The notes beneath the pieces are model-generated. The model was not told where the DNA came from. It was given only the letters and a program-made list of their open reading frames with translations, and did no database searches. Positions 14,503 through 26,683 of a stretch of 64,000 nt of DNA are shown piece by piece. The stretch's first letter is position 1; each line of letters starts with the position of its first letter. Origin of the DNA: Chondrosia reniformis (taxonomy: Eukaryota > Porifera > Demospongiae > Chondrillida > Chondrillidae); contig OX359194.1 in the NCBI GenBank assembly GCA_947172415.1, positions 8,667,017 to 8,731,016 on the forward strand, given 5' to 3'. The position numbers and the translations under genes were made by a program.

Positions 14503-16598
14503 CTAGCAAGAGAAGGACCATTTCCCATTGGGACACATGTTGTTAAAGTTGAGTAAAAGGTTCGGAGTGTTTCGTATGAGTCTTCTTGTTATATTGCCTG
14601 CATTCATCAGATCAAATGATAGCTTGCCTGAAACAGTCAGCCTTTTCAAGATTATACGTCCCACCCGATGTGCACTCAGGTTGGGGCACCTCTCTAGTAG
14701 AAGAACAGCGGCCCCAGCTACAAACGGAGCTGCCATTGAGGTGCCACTACGGGTTGTTCCACCGATATTATCTTGATTTGTGGCGCCCCAGATGCGCTCT
14801 CCTGGAGCCATCAGTTGGATGCAGCTCCCAATGTAGCTCCCCGGCCACACCTGGTCGTCCATTCGAGATGCTCCCACGGTGATTGCCTTCTTGATGTAGG
14901 CTGGCAAGTGCCAACATGCACTACCGGTCATGCCAAACCCATTGCCTGCAATGGTTACTACTGGAATGCCACTTCTGATGACCTGAAGAATGGCAGTACG
15001 TAAGCACCTATCCTGTGTCCTACGACCAAATATGGAAATATTAACAACTGCTCGTCTGGGCTTCCTTGATTGGTGGTGCTCCAGAACGCCTTCAAGTCCT
15101 TCTATCAGTAAACTCACGGTTCCTTCATTAGCGCAGGTCAAAACTCTTACGCTGAACAGTGTACAGTTTGATGCAACACCTAGTGTCTTCCCTCCAATAA
15201 TGGATGACACGTGTGTTCCATGTCCGTGGCAGTCCCAACCCAGGAATGGAAAGCCTAGGCCTGTTCTCTGGTCTACGGGGTCAAACCCTGGGTACATTGC
15301 TCTGCCTTCAAACTCAGCATGACTGTAGTTGATACCTGAATCCAGTACATAGACATCCACCCCTCTCCCTGTGAGATTACAGGACGGACGGTACAGCTGA
15401 TCTAGGGGGAGATTCAACTGGTCCAACCGATCCAGTCCCCAGTATGTATCTCCTTGGTTTGAGTAGTTCCTGACAGTGTGACCTGCCCGGACTGTCTGGT
15501 CCTCCTCCACAGTCTGGACAGCAAGGTTGGATTTAACCTAACACACATACATATATACAAAGACATGTTAACATATACATGAACTGATGCATTAATTTAT
15601 ATAAGTCTGTGTAGAGGCTATGATCATCTTTATACAATTAGTCCTCCAGCCAAAACTAACTCAATTGGTCAGTGTAATAACTTTGAGTAATTTCATAAAT
15701 ATGTATGTTTATGTATGTACATATATGTGTATATAGTATGGACTGATCGCTGAGGTTATCAAACAAAATGCTGTGCCAACAATCACATACTTGAACGTGT
15801 AATTACCATGCACCTGCATGGGACATCATGATATACCACCATCTATGCTACCATATAAGGTTACATGACCCCACCACCCTGGGGTAAGTATGCTGTGCAG
15901 TTAGCCTAGCTGTGATGGAGATTGTAGGGAGTCCTCAAAATAACCCACAGAGGACTAGTATGATGAAATCAGTGCATATCCAGTTGTGGTCAGTTGTTTG
16001 GTTTTCACAGTCAACAGGAGTTTATGGCGACATTGTTAATTTGGAAAAGGTGTCTAAATGCGTCGTAAGGTTTAATGTGCGGTAATTAAATTAGCTAGAG
16101 GTGACTTTTGTTTGTGTAAGTGATAAGTAAAAATTAATTTGATTATATGCTCAAGTTATGATACTTAAGATGACACTTATAAGATGCAGAATACTTTGAA
16201 CAAATTAACTCTTTTACTGGTTTCCATTCACTTACATGGTTCGTATACTACATAAGACACTACTCGCATGCATGCATGGTATACAAGTATACCTCCGTAC
16301 TTACATGTCTCACAGCAGTGTCAGAAAGATTTGCAATGAATCCATTCAGAGTAAGCTGCAGAATTCTTCCTATTTTTGCTAGAAAAAGTGGTTCGCTGAT
16401 TGACGCATCCCTGCTGCGCAGTTCCTCCAGGAGATTTTCCTTGATTCCTGGAGGCGTGTTTGCTTTCAACGCTACGATGTACGCGCGGATTTCGTGCTGC
16501 TGCGACGAGCTTCCCTGGCTGTGCGTAGTAGGAAGCGAAGGATTTGGACAACAGAACACGACAATAGCAAAGAAACGAACTTTCGGCAACACCGACAT
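14503..16598 (-). CDS. Secreted subtilisin-like serine protease, copy 1 (PCSK9/proteinase K type)
   Basis: S8 protease with I9 propeptide. Two exons: 16305-16598 (98 aa) and 14503-15537 (344 aa plus stop), 442 aa in total. The chosen start, MSVLPKVRFF, opens a hydrophobic signal peptide; an upstream in-frame ATG would add 29 residues before it. The propeptide (AYIVALKANTP to about LNGFIANLS) fits inhibitor I9. Catalytic triad: Asp about 164 in VYVLDSGINYSH, His about 204 in HGHGTHVSS, Ser in RSGTSMAAPF; the oxyanion Asn lies in TIAGNGFG. The C-terminus ends CPNGKWSFSC. It is the tandem paralogue of the next gene: the intron is at the same site and the second exon has the same length (1035 bases). 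Substrate unknown; likely active because the key residues are intact. Confidence 0.92.
15538..16304 (-). other. Intron of subtilase copy 1
   Basis: A 767-base AT-rich intron. It contains a short TATATGTGTATATA run near 15722 but no repeat array or nested gene. Confidence 0.6.
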
Positions 16599-16879
16599 AT
16601 ACCCCTTATTCAAAAGAAAGCTTTGGCAAAATGGCCGATAGAGGTCTATGCGACGGAATGTATATAGTCCATCTTTATATACCAAATGCCTATTTCATGC
16701 TGCTAAATATTAACTGTAAAGTAGATTCTGTGAAGTTTCATTATTTCAAGCAAAAGTAACATAATAATCAATAATCAATGCATGCACAAATGTGATTGGT
16801 AATAAAACCTTTCTGACTATATATCACATCTATACAATTAGTGATTTGGACTAAATTGCCAAACAAAGCTTATTGCAGT

Positions 16880-18345
16880 TTAGCGTCTTGGGCATCTGAA
16901 TGACCATTTCCCATTAGGGCACATGTCTGCAAAGTTGAGCAGTACATTTGGAGTTCTTGCAATCAAATTTGTCAAGTTGATATCTCCCGAGTTCGAACCA
17001 TCAAATGACAATTTACCTGAAACTGTCAACTTGTTTATCAACATCTTTCCTAGCCTGTAAGGCTTTAGCCTTGGGCATCTCTCCAGCATCAATGCCACAG
17101 CACCTGTGACATATGGAGCAGCCATCGAGGTGCCAGTACGGACTGTATCAGCAAAATCACTTGCGTAGTTACTGCTAGTGATGCGATGGCCTGGTGCAAA
17201 GAGATCAACACAACTACCAATCTGTGTTCCATTCCACACTTTGTCATCACTTTGACTAGCACCAACAGTAATTGCTTTACCAATCCGGGCAGGTGTGAAT
17301 CTACATGCATCACCTATGCTGTTTGCATTCCCAGCTATTGTAACAACAGGTATATAAGCTTTCATCACTCGTAGGATTGCCAGGTGATATGCCTTGCTGT
17401 AGGTACCAAATATGGAAATATTGACCACAGCCCTTCTAGACCTGTTATGATGACGCAAAACACACTCAAGTCCATCCATGACTGTGCATATAGTTCCGTG
17501 ACTGGTGGCATTGAGAACCCTCACACTATATAATATAGTGCCAGGTGCCACTCCAAATGACCTCCCACCCACCAAGCCAGCAATGTGTGTTCCATGTCCA
17601 CTTGTGTCTAAACCGAATGGGGAGGTCCCTTCAATTACTGACATTGGGTCACACTGAGGGTACCTTGCCCGGCCTTCAAACTCATAATGACTGTAGCGGA
17701 TGCCAGTGTCCAGTATATAGACACTGATCCCCTTACCAGTCAGGTTGCAAGGGGGGCGGAACCTTTGATCCAGGGGGAGGTCCTCCTGGTCCAGGCGATC
17801 CAGACCCCAGAACCTGCCAGGCCTTTCCGACGAATAGTCTCTCACTTCGCTACTTCCTGCTCCTTTGATAAAGCGGTCCTCTTCAACAAAATTCACCAAA
17901 TCACTCTTTCTGACCTACGAATATAACAGACAAGGTGTGGAGTAATTTGGTACTTGCAGACTGAATAGCTTTATAGGTATGTACACCTATAGCTTTATGT
18001 AAGGTGGGTAATTCGGTCTATTTCCAATAGCTGTACACTGCATGACATCTATGTTGGCCAACTCACGTATTCCACAGCTTCATGCGATAGGACAGCCATG
18101 AATCCGTTTATCGTATTCTCCAATACACCTCCTATTTTTGCAGTAAAAAGACGTTCTTTCTCGTTCCTTTCTTTGAGATCGCGCAGCAGTTCCGCTTTTT
18201 CTGCATGCGTCGCCCGATCTCGCAGGGCCACTATGTATGTGTCTTCATTGCGCTCGCCGTCCTTGGCTCTGTACAGCGGCCGCTTCGCCTCAAAGAGCGC
18301 GATCAGCGAGAAGAAGTAAAGTAACTGCAGCATATCACCAAACAA
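16880..18345 (-). CDS. Secreted subtilisin-like serine protease, copy 2 (PCSK9/proteinase K type)
   Basis: Paralogue of the preceding gene, same strand, about 280 bases upstream of it. Exons 18067-18345 and 16880-17914, 437 aa. The signal peptide is MLQLLYFFSLIALFEA-like (a second Met at residue 5 is an alternative start). I9 propeptide: TYIVALRDRATHAEKAELL to TINGFMAVLS. Triad: Asp in VYILDTGIRYSH, His in SGHGTHIAGLVGG, Ser in RTGTSMAAPY; oxyanion Asn in TIAGNANS. The C-terminus has the same CPNGKWSFRC signature. Exon 2 is exactly as long as in copy 1, showing duplication without later coding indels of net length. The gene is head-to-head with TASP1, with 127 bases between start codons. Confidence 0.93.
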
Positions 18346-18472
18346 AGGATCTTGGAATCGACGTCACAACTCTGATTTCATCCACAGTGTGCATAGATAT
18401 ACGTAATGTCGGTCATATAAGCCTATGCGTGTGGGTGATTACGTTACCGTTGAGTGAATGAACCGATCTGAA

Positions 18473-20218
18473 ATGTCGTGTATTGCAGTTCACGTGGGAG
18501 CGGGATACTTTAGTGAAGCGAATGTCGAGAAGGCGAAGGTTCTATGCCGAGATTCCTGTCAGAAGGTACGACCTGAGATATCGTCTACATCTTGTAGGCT
18601 CCGCCCTGTAATGTCACACTAACCGCGTATGCACCAGGGTCTCCAGAGCGTCGCTGATGGCGGTCACATTTCCGCTGCAGTAGCTACAGCAGTGAAGACT
18701 TTGGAGGTCAGTCGTTCATCTAACTGCTGTGGAGTGACTTGTGGTGCATATCCATTGGACAGGACTCTCCACTGACTAATGCTGGTGTTGGGTCCAGCTT
18801 GACCTTGACTGGCGGAGTGGAGTGCGATGCAAGTGTAATGGATGGCACGACACTCGGCTACGGAGCGGTTGGAGCGGTAAGTGGAGTCAGAAATCCAGTC
18901 CTTGCAGCTCTGAGCATCATGGAACAGGAAAAGAAAGGCTTGTTAACTTTGGGGCGTGTTCCTCCAATGTTAGTGCTTCTTAAGACACTGCTCCACTGTG
19001 TGCATATGAACGAGATACTCCTTGGGTAGGTTGGTGGTTGGAGAGGGCGCTCGCAAGTGGTGCAGTGACCACGGAGTGGACCTCTGCAAGCCAGGGGATC
19101 ACTTGACCAAGAAGACAAAGGCCTCATTCAGAGAACACTTGGAATCACTGAACACCTCTGTCCAGAAGGACAGATCTGAAGGAGGAGCTGTCAGCAGTCA
19201 AGTGTCTCTTGACACTGTCGGAGCAGTAGGAGTGGATGGGAAGGGGAATATGGCTGCAGCCTGCTCCAGTGGGGGGATCTCCCTAAAGTTCCCAGGAAGG
19301 GTGGGTCAGGTGGGTGTGTCTATGTAGTGCATGTACTGTCTGTATGGGTATGTTCCTCACTGACAGGCTGCTCTGTATGGGTGTGGCTGCTGGGCGGATA
19401 GCAGACCCTCCGCTGAAGGAGCAGTGGCCATCTGCAGCACAGGTAAGCAGTGGTGTGTGGTTCCTTGGGCTTCGCTGATCTGAGGGGCTGACTGTAGGAA
19501 CTGGAGAGCATCTCGTTAAGACAGCCCTGGCAAGAACTGTAGGAGAGCACCTGGCTATGAGGTGGGTGTGGCATGAGTGTGAGGTGGGTGTGGTATGAGT
19601 GTGAGGTGGGTGTGGCATGAGTGTGAGGTGGGTGTGGCATGAGTGTGAGGTGGGTGTGGTATGAGTGTGAGGTGGGTGTGGTATGAGTGTGAGGTGGGTG
19701 TGGCATGAGTGTGAGGTGGGTGTGGCATCACTGTGAGGTAGTTGGATTTAGTTTGAACTTTCCCCCTGCTAGTGAGGATGGATGTCTATCTCTGCCCCAA
19801 AGCATTAAGGATCACTTTCTATGTAAGAGTGTACTTACTAGCTATTGTGATTGTTTATATAGACTCTTTATCCCAGCCCACCCTTCGCTATCCACTTTGG
19901 CTGCCAAGTATGGAGGTGTGCTGGCTATGTTGGGACTCAAAGATGGTGAGGTGCCTGTTTAGTGTGGTCTGCCTTACCGTGTACCCTCCTCCCTCGGCAG
20001 GTCGGGTGGAAGTTGCTTGGGCACACACAACTGAACACATGATCGTTGGTTTCTATGATGCTACACACAAAGTGGTCGTGGTACGTCACACTTCTCATCT
20101 CCTGTCAGCATGTGCCACTTCTGTACTACTCAACTGGCAGGATCACTTCTCAAAGATGTCTGCTCCGCAGAGGCCTGGCTACGATGTGCAATTTGGCAAC
20201 ATCTGCACTCGTTCATGA
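18473..20218 (+). CDS. TASP1: Threonine aspartase 1 (taspase 1)
   Basis: Taspase 1 is an Ntn-hydrolase that self-cleaves and then cuts MLL/KMT2 proteins, TFIIA and others after Asp. Ten exons: 18473-18565, 18638-18706, 18763-18968, 19030-19309, 19367-19442, 19498-19561, 19773-19822, 19877-19945, 20001-20080, 20141-20218 (354 aa; human 420). Key blocks: AVHVGAGYFSE at the N-terminus, NAGVGSSLTLTGGVECDASV, GAVGAVSGVRNPV, then the autocleavage site LDTVGAVGVDGKGN with nucleophile Thr about 185, SSGGISLKFPGRVGQAALYG, CGCWAD, and the C-terminal HTTEHMIVGFYDA. The loop before Thr185 is shorter than in human. Intron 6 begins with a minisatellite that repeats its donor site. Confidence 0.95.
19555..19738 (+). 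repeat. 22-base minisatellite at the 5' splice site of TASP1 intron 6
   Basis: About eight copies of a unit reading GTGTGAGGTGGGTGTGGCAT plus GA. The first copy straddles the end of exon 6 (…ATGAG|GTGGGT), so each unit contains another GAG|GTGGGT donor-like site. The sense strand is G-rich, unlike the other intronic arrays here. Confidence 0.92.
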
Positions 20219-20376
20219 CATCACCAGTGTATCTGTGCATTGTTATAACGGAGCTATGCTAAAGAAACACTTGTGGTTGTATTGTACAACGTATTAGTGT
20301 CTGCGGTGCATTACATATGATTATGTTTCGCTCCTGAGGCAGAGAGTGACAGTAGTTGCGAGAGCCGCTCAGCGCC

Positions 20377-22674
20377 ATGCCTAAATGTGGCGAATACTTT
20401 AGACGTTTTGGAATAGTATTTATTGGATGTCTAATTACAGTGGCGTCCTTTCTGCTGGGAGCGTACGGTAAGGTTTCGTGTGTGCCCATACGCGCGTCTT
20501 TGACCCTCATTCACTGCACAGGTCCAGCGCACACTGTCTCTAGTACGTACGGGATGAGTGCTTGCGTGGGAAGGAACGTTGTGAGGCGTTCCGGGGGAGA
20601 GCTTTTAGACGCCCAGTCATGTCGACAATTTGGAGAAGTTTACAGTGACATTGGTTTGGAGGACTTGGGTCGGTATTCTGTGGAGGACGTTGTTCTGATG
20701 GTCGAGTTGCCCTACCTCAACTCCAGGCTGTCCTATTCGCGATGGTTCCAATTTATGATTATCGATATCAACCTTTCCTTAAAATCACCAAATTACATTG
20801 CCAAGTTAATAGGTACTGACAATGTAGTATGTACAAAGATGTTCATTTTATGTTATTCGTTTGATTGTCCGTGCTGTGGTAGAATCTAATGCAAACTTCT
20901 TTGCTTTGGATGTAACTATTGCTCATCAGTTGAGATCAGAGAGGGGTTGGAGGAAACTAGTGAACGGAACTGTCATCAGATACCTTCACTGCGCACTGCA
21001 GCATTATGTACGCTACACACACTCTTGACTGACCAACTTCTCCTTCAATTCCTTTATCTGCTCTATAGGGTCACTATCACTGTGACATGCTGCCGTTGTT
21101 TGAACTTGGCAGTTTACATCACCAAAGGTATTTGGTAAACATTAAGCTGCGTTTTATTCCTCTGAATGACTTGATGGAAGAGTTCAAGGGACTGTCACAA
21201 TTGTCTGATGTCTCTCTCATGGTGAGTGACGTTGCATGGTCACTGACAGGTACAACCTGATCTGTCCCCTGCTGCAGGAGATACATCAGACCAAAGGCTT
21301 CACTCAGGTCTGGTGGACACTCAAGTCCGGGCTCTTTCCCATCACTGGACTCCTCCTAGCTGTGTTTATTTGGAAACTAGGTTCACGACAGAGGACACTT
21401 CTAGAGGGAGCTCTTATCTTTTTGGGAGCTGCAGTCACTGGTTTGGGAGGTAATTAGTTAATTGAAATGAAAACATTTTCACTTTTACAATTCACACAAT
21501 AGTAGTAGTTTGTGAGTAAAAATGAAGTTCAATTGAATAACAACTTGTTATTTGTACAGTTCCTGTGGAAGTGTTATCTCTGTACTATGACTGCCCTTGG
21601 TTAATAGTCTTCAATGATGTCCGAGTTGGTCTTGTAGTGCTAGCCCTCTCTGCCTACTGGGTCATATTCATTGGAGAGCATTCTAAGGTATGTCTCCAGA
21701 CACAATGGAAGCCATCTTTGTTACTAGTTATCCCCCAAAGGTGTCACCCTTGGACCATACACTGGGGAAATATTGGAAAGAACTGGCTGCAGCCTCCCTT
21801 GGGTGCATTGTACTATTTGTGTATGAATTTTGTGAGCGGTAAGGAGTCGTTGGCACAGGTGACTCATCTTCTACACGCACTCTCTCTCTCTGTGTAGAGG
21901 CATTCAAGTCGTGTATCCCTTCTTCAGTTTATGGTCAACTCCACACACTCAACTAATGGCAGTATCCTTTCACAAAATATATCTAGTTCTCAGTCTCTAA
22001 GTAGCTGTTTCAACTTAACTCTAAAATTAGAATGTGTTTCTAGCAATATCCATCACTGCAGCAGCATTGTACAGTGTGATGCTGTTAGTGAGATTGGTGT
22101 CAGTGTGGTTGAGTGTTCCTGAGAAGGAGAAAGTGCTGGAAGGTATGGCAGAGATGCCCAAAGCAGCTTATAGAGTGAGTCAGTTACTGCACACTGCAAT
22201 TGTTGTACTAATGTAACTGTTATTTCAGAGGTCAATGTCGCAATTCAAGTTCCTCTTGACCATGTTGACAATAACAGCTGCAGTCACTTTATCAACTTTC
22301 ATACCAACCGAGATACATGACTTTGGAATGGAGGCTTCAGCCGCAACCATGTCCATATACAGTGAGCTTGAGTACCCGATAGGTTCTATGTATGTATATA
22401 CGCATGATGTACATGTGTGTAGGTGGTATACTGACAGGGAGTTACGCCCTTTGGAATGTGTATACTGTGATAGTGCTAGTGGAGCACATAATCGGGGTTC
22501 AAGGTCTGTTTCGTTTAACTTAATGTGCTAGTCGCTCACAGTAGCTACTTTGTGTGGTTGTTAGTGGAGACCAATTGCTACTATGTTGTGCACATGTGCT
22601 CTTGTGATGCAGATAAGTCCAGATTGATTGGATATACAGCAGAAAGACTTTTAAACAAAGGCTCGCAAGAATAG
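20377..22674 (+). CDS. WLS: Wntless, Wnt cargo receptor
   Basis: Wntless carries lipidated Wnt from ER/Golgi to the surface. Twelve exons: 20377-20467, 20522-20812, 20883-21007, 21069-21221, 21278-21449, 21560-21687, 21741-21838, 21898-21961, 22031-22174, 22229-22361, 22423-22503, 22613-22674 (513 aa; human 541). An N-terminal TM (about 8-30) is followed by a lumenal Wnt-binding domain with SRWFQFMIIDINL and the conserved HYHCDMLPLFELGSLHHQ segment, then GFTQVWWTL and seven further TM helices (e.g. VPVEVLSLYYD, VILALSAYWVIFIGEHS region, GKYWKELAAASLG, CIVLFVYEFCERG). Exon 9 starts at the acceptor ending 22030, not at the nearer TCTAG at 22043, which would break the frame. The cytoplasmic tail is short. 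Its presence implies Wnt secretion in this organism. Confidence 0.94.
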
Positions 22675-22768
22675 ACACTTATGCTACATTGTCACTTACT
22701 TCAGTATCAAGTATACATGATTATGTTAATATGAATACACTGAGTAGAGTGATGTGCTTTGAAGTGTT

Positions 22769-25700
22769 CTATTCTCCTGTGAGCTCTTGTATGTAAGTTG
22801 TGTGACAACGTGACACCTTCATTGCCGTCTTGTACATGTCCTCTTCTGCATACGTACCTGCAACTGAGAGTCGGAGAGAACCATTTGCAGTCATTACATA
22901 GTAAGCTCTTTGTTAGTGTTCTCTTGCTAAACAGACCTTTCCTGTAGTTTGTTGGGAAAGCATTAATCATTGTCCCCACAATTTGGCGGAGGTCTTCATC
23001 AGGATTACCATAAAAGGATCTGTCAGTGGGTTCAGACATAAAGCTACTTGAAATGTTCACCCCTCGACTAACCAGTCCTGCTTATGAGAATGAAGACAAA
23101 TTTAGTTAGTAGAGAACACATGGAGTTAGGAGGTGTACAGCATGGCCTACCCTGCCCCCCTGGAATAGTCATGGAAGAGCTCCCCGTGGTTGTCTGAGGT
23201 TGTGGCTGTTGAACCTGCGTACAGTGCAAAGAAATGTATAGTATATTCATCTTACAAAACAAGAATTGCTTATAAAAGGCTCCACCTTCTCTCTGGCTGC
23301 CCTCTCGGTGAGCTGGTCTCTGGCTGCTCTCTCGGTGAACTGGTCTCTGGCTGCCCTCTCGGTGAGCTGGTCTCTGGCTGCCCTCTCGGTGAGCTGGTCT
23401 CTGGCTGCCCTCTCGGTGAGCTGGTCTCTGGCTGCCCTCTCGGTGAGCTGGTCTCTGGCTGCCCTCTCGATGAGCTGGTCTCTGGCTGCCCTCTCGGTGA
23501 ACTGGTCTCTGGCTGCCCTCTCGGTGAGCTGGTCTCTGGCTGCCCTCTCGGTGAGCTGGTCTCTGGCTGCCCTCTCGGTGAACTGGTCTCTGGCTGCCCT
23601 CTCGGTGAGCTGGTCTCTGGCTGCCCTCTCGGTGAGCTGGTCTCTGGCTGCCCTCTCAGCCAGTTGAGTTCTTGCTATTTTCAGCTGGTCTTCAAGCTGT
23701 TTGATTTGTGTATCCTTAACATCAAGGCGAGCAGACATGAAGGATTTCTGTAGTGAATAGAGTTCAGGGTCTACCCCTATCTGCTTCTCTATTGTCACTG
23801 GTTCTGTAAAAAGAGCACTTGTATTTTTGAAATCTTGCAGTTCTTGAACAAGTGCACTGTACAAAGAGAAACGCTGTTGAAATGGCTTAACAGATACACA
23901 AAGTTAACATACTCCTTTTGTGTCACAAGATCTGTAATGAATTGTCTTATTTCTGAAGTCCCTACACTAGAGGGAAGCACTCTAGAATTCTCATAAGGTG
24001 ACCTTTGACCTGTAGCACACCCTGGACCGATAGTGACACCTGGAGACAAGTACTCATTATCAGGTGATTGGGAAGGTTGTCTTTGAGGGACCTCCCTGAA
24101 GATAGGCTCTGATCTAGATTGGTCAGGCTCCTGTTGAGACCTAGGGACAGGCACTGGTTGTGTTGCAAGATGTCTACTACTGTAATCTCTTGGTTTGGGA
24201 ATGGGTCCTTGGACCCCCTCTTGGTGAGGTCCGGTGGTATGCTGTCTGGAGTGGGTTGTTGGGAGTGGTACTGAGGCTGGCTGATAGGACACATTAGCAA
24301 AGCTGACATCATTGCCCTCCACCTGCATAGGGTGTTCTGCACGTTGGTACTCCTGTAATTTGGAGGGAGTGTCTCTATAATAAAGATCTGTCATTCTAGG
24401 ATGCACTTCTGCAGTCACTTGAGTGGAAGGGCTCTGCACCTCTAGTTCCTGCAACCTACAATAATAGTAAGTGAGGTCCGTGGGGCTGTGGTTGGTATGG
24501 AGGATGTATATACCTGTCGGCAAGGTGGCCTATTCTTGTGTGGGGATTTTGGAAGATCTCAGCATCACCTTCTTGATCTTGTGTCTCAGATGTCCTCTGT
24601 GGACTGAATGCAAACAACACTTCAGTTTTGTGATCATGCAAGATATGTACACATACAATGCACAAAAACGGGGAATCTCAGAATTGGGCCTATATAATAC
24701 TCAGTAGTACTTTAATATACATAATGTACCTGCTTATATACCTCTATATTAAAAGTTTCAATAATGCACCATAATGAGGAGTACCTTTGCTGGCGAGGCT
24801 GAGCAGCATCTGTTTCTTCCTCTGGAGGACTGTCTGGATGGTCAAGGAATGTCTTCTTCATTGACTTATTACGATATTGTCTTGTCAGTTTGTTTTTGAA
24901 GACTTTGAAAAAGTCTCGGACATCATCTCCACTGGTGGTCTGAAGAGGAGGAGTCACTATGAACTAAATAAAGGTGACAGCTCAAATCACTTACCACAAT
25001 GTTGTATTCCCTGAACGGATGTGTAACTTTAATATTTTTTGGCATTTTCTGTTGGAAATAGCAATTCTACAAAATAACAAAGCATAGAGTCAAGTCATTA
25101 GAGAAAACAATTGTTGTCTTAAGAGTACTTGGCAAAGGTCAACACTGAAAGACTTCAAGCTTCGGAATCGCATTCCAATGATAGGAAATGCTTTGCATGT
25201 ACTGCATTTGGCTTCATGTTTCACTAAATCGCAAGAGAACATGAGATACCAAGATGGATGGAATTACTTTCAACACGTAAACATGGTGCTAAGAACATTT
25301 GTTGCAAATTGCAAACTGACTTGTTTCAGAGGCTGCTAGTCTGTGCAGTGTAGGAAGCCAAACTGCAAACTTTGGCTCTTCAGACATCCAAAACACAAAC
25401 TCTTCTTTGTCAATGTTCTGTCCCTTCTGCTTGTTAACCTGAACAGTTCCGGTTAACAAAGCTGAATGGAATGGCAATACAAAGGATGCACATATAGTAA
25501 CATACCAACTGGTAGATACTACTGACTGCAGGCTCTATCAAAGCATCTCCAAAGGTGGCACTCTCAAACACTTGCTTTGGTATCTGCATAGAAGAGCGTC
25601 AGTTAATTAACACTAGTGTGTGTGCATTAATTGACACTTACTAAAAGCAAATCTTTGACTATATCTCTTAGCTGATCTGCAGATATCCTCTTCAAAGGAT

Positions 25701-26683
25701 GGGCCACTTGCTCAAAAATATCTGATTACAAGAGGTGGCTCCACATGGTATTATTACATTATTTGAGATTGTACTTCACTCACAAGTATATTTTTCATGT
25801 AAACTTGCAGAACAAACAGCAGAAAGACATGTTTTAGCTCCTTTCAACATGATCAAACCAGTGCGGCCACTAAAGCACAAGAGGTAGATCATACCTTCCA
25901 GGTGGGCTGGATCTAAACACAAACCTATCCAGCAGTCCCAGGGTCCAGGAGAGGGTGATCTGAGTAGCCAGATTAGGGTCAAGTACGTTATCCGGTCTGT
26001 CTCCTTTGGATAGTGCAAATACAGTCTGCAGCACTGCCTCCAGCTCGGCTGCTGTTATAGCAGAGCTGTTTTGGCCACTCCCTAGCCCGTGCTGCTCAAA
26101 GGATCTCTCCAGTGAATGTAGCTTCACCATATGCACTAACCAGGACAACATGACGTCATTCGCCAATAAATCTGCTAATTACATCTCGTGTGTAATACTC
26201 ACTAGCACACGTCTTTTGGATCATTCTCAGCTTTGCAGCGGTGCGATAGGTTGCATACTTGATAATATTTATATCATCTACTGGAACAACTTACATTTGG
26301 ATATTGGTTCAACAAATAAGCAGTACAAGAGAGTGCTCACCAAGCATGTGGAAGGACCTACACAGCTGGGGGTGGTCCCAGTGCGTCTCTCCCGTGCGGT
26401 GACTGTGAGGTGAATGGAGCTTGTTACAGCGAATATTTTCCCAAAGAGGGTCATTTCTTACGGATTGGTAAATTGCTTACTTTATGTAGTAGGGAATGCC
26501 ACTATCAGTTTCTGAGCGCTCCCATCGACTATCCACCAGCCTCATCGGCTCGGCGCTGCTTTTTAAAGCAGACGTCCCGATTACTTCAACGATGCTGTCA
26601 CTTTCGACAAGGGCCGGACTTCCCGAAGGCATTGCTAAACACTCTCGTACTGCAACGCCCCTCCGCCGAAAAGTGGGCGTCAA
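22769..26683 (-). CDS. Short dystrophin-family protein (WW, EF-hand, ZZ, coiled coil)
   Basis: Dystrophin family members link the actin cytoskeleton to dystroglycan through the WW-EF-ZZ module and bind syntrophin/dystrobrevin through the C-terminus. The first exon (26481-26683) starts with Met and leads directly into the WW domain (RWERSETDSGIPYYI, then NHRTGETHWDHP in exon 26341-26402). EF-hand regions follow in exons 26203-26280 (YATYRTAAKLRMIQK), 25925-26135, 25784-25869, 25642-25721, 25506-25583; FVFWMSEEPKFAVWLPTLHR in 25321-25438; the ZZ finger (CSTCKAFPIIGMRFRSLK) in 25129-25223 and 24995-25066; TTSGDDVRDFFKVFKNKL in 24785-24963. Then come a Pro/Gln-rich linker (23913-24455), a coiled coil with 9-residue tandem repeats (23286-23856) and a conserved tail to 22769. 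No actin-binding CH domains or spectrin repeats: only 68 bases separate this start from the divergent NHL gene, so this resembles Dp71-type products. An unseen upstream first exon is possible. Confidence 0.88.
23285..23662 (-). repeat. 27-base coding minisatellite in the dystrophin-like gene
   Basis: About 14 near-identical copies of a 27-base unit encoding the 9-residue repeat RDQLTERAA (variants F for L, I for T) in the frame of exon 23286-23856. Because 27 is a multiple of three, copy changes keep the frame. The array also leaves other frames open on both strands; these are not genes. Confidence 0.95.

Noticed and set aside
19283..19706. Minus-strand His/Pro/Thr-rich frames
   Set aside because: Antisense of the TASP1 intron minisatellite.
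23190..23753. Plus-strand frames (GELVSGCPL and WSLAALSVS repeats)
   Set aside because: Antisense shadows of the dystrophin coiled-coil repeat; a 27-base unit leaves several frames open.
25870..26166. Continuous minus-strand frame joining MANDVMLSW to the EF-hand exon
   Set aside because: Alignment to dystrophin and dystrobrevin is exact if the acceptor at 26136 is used, which removes the extra residues as intron.
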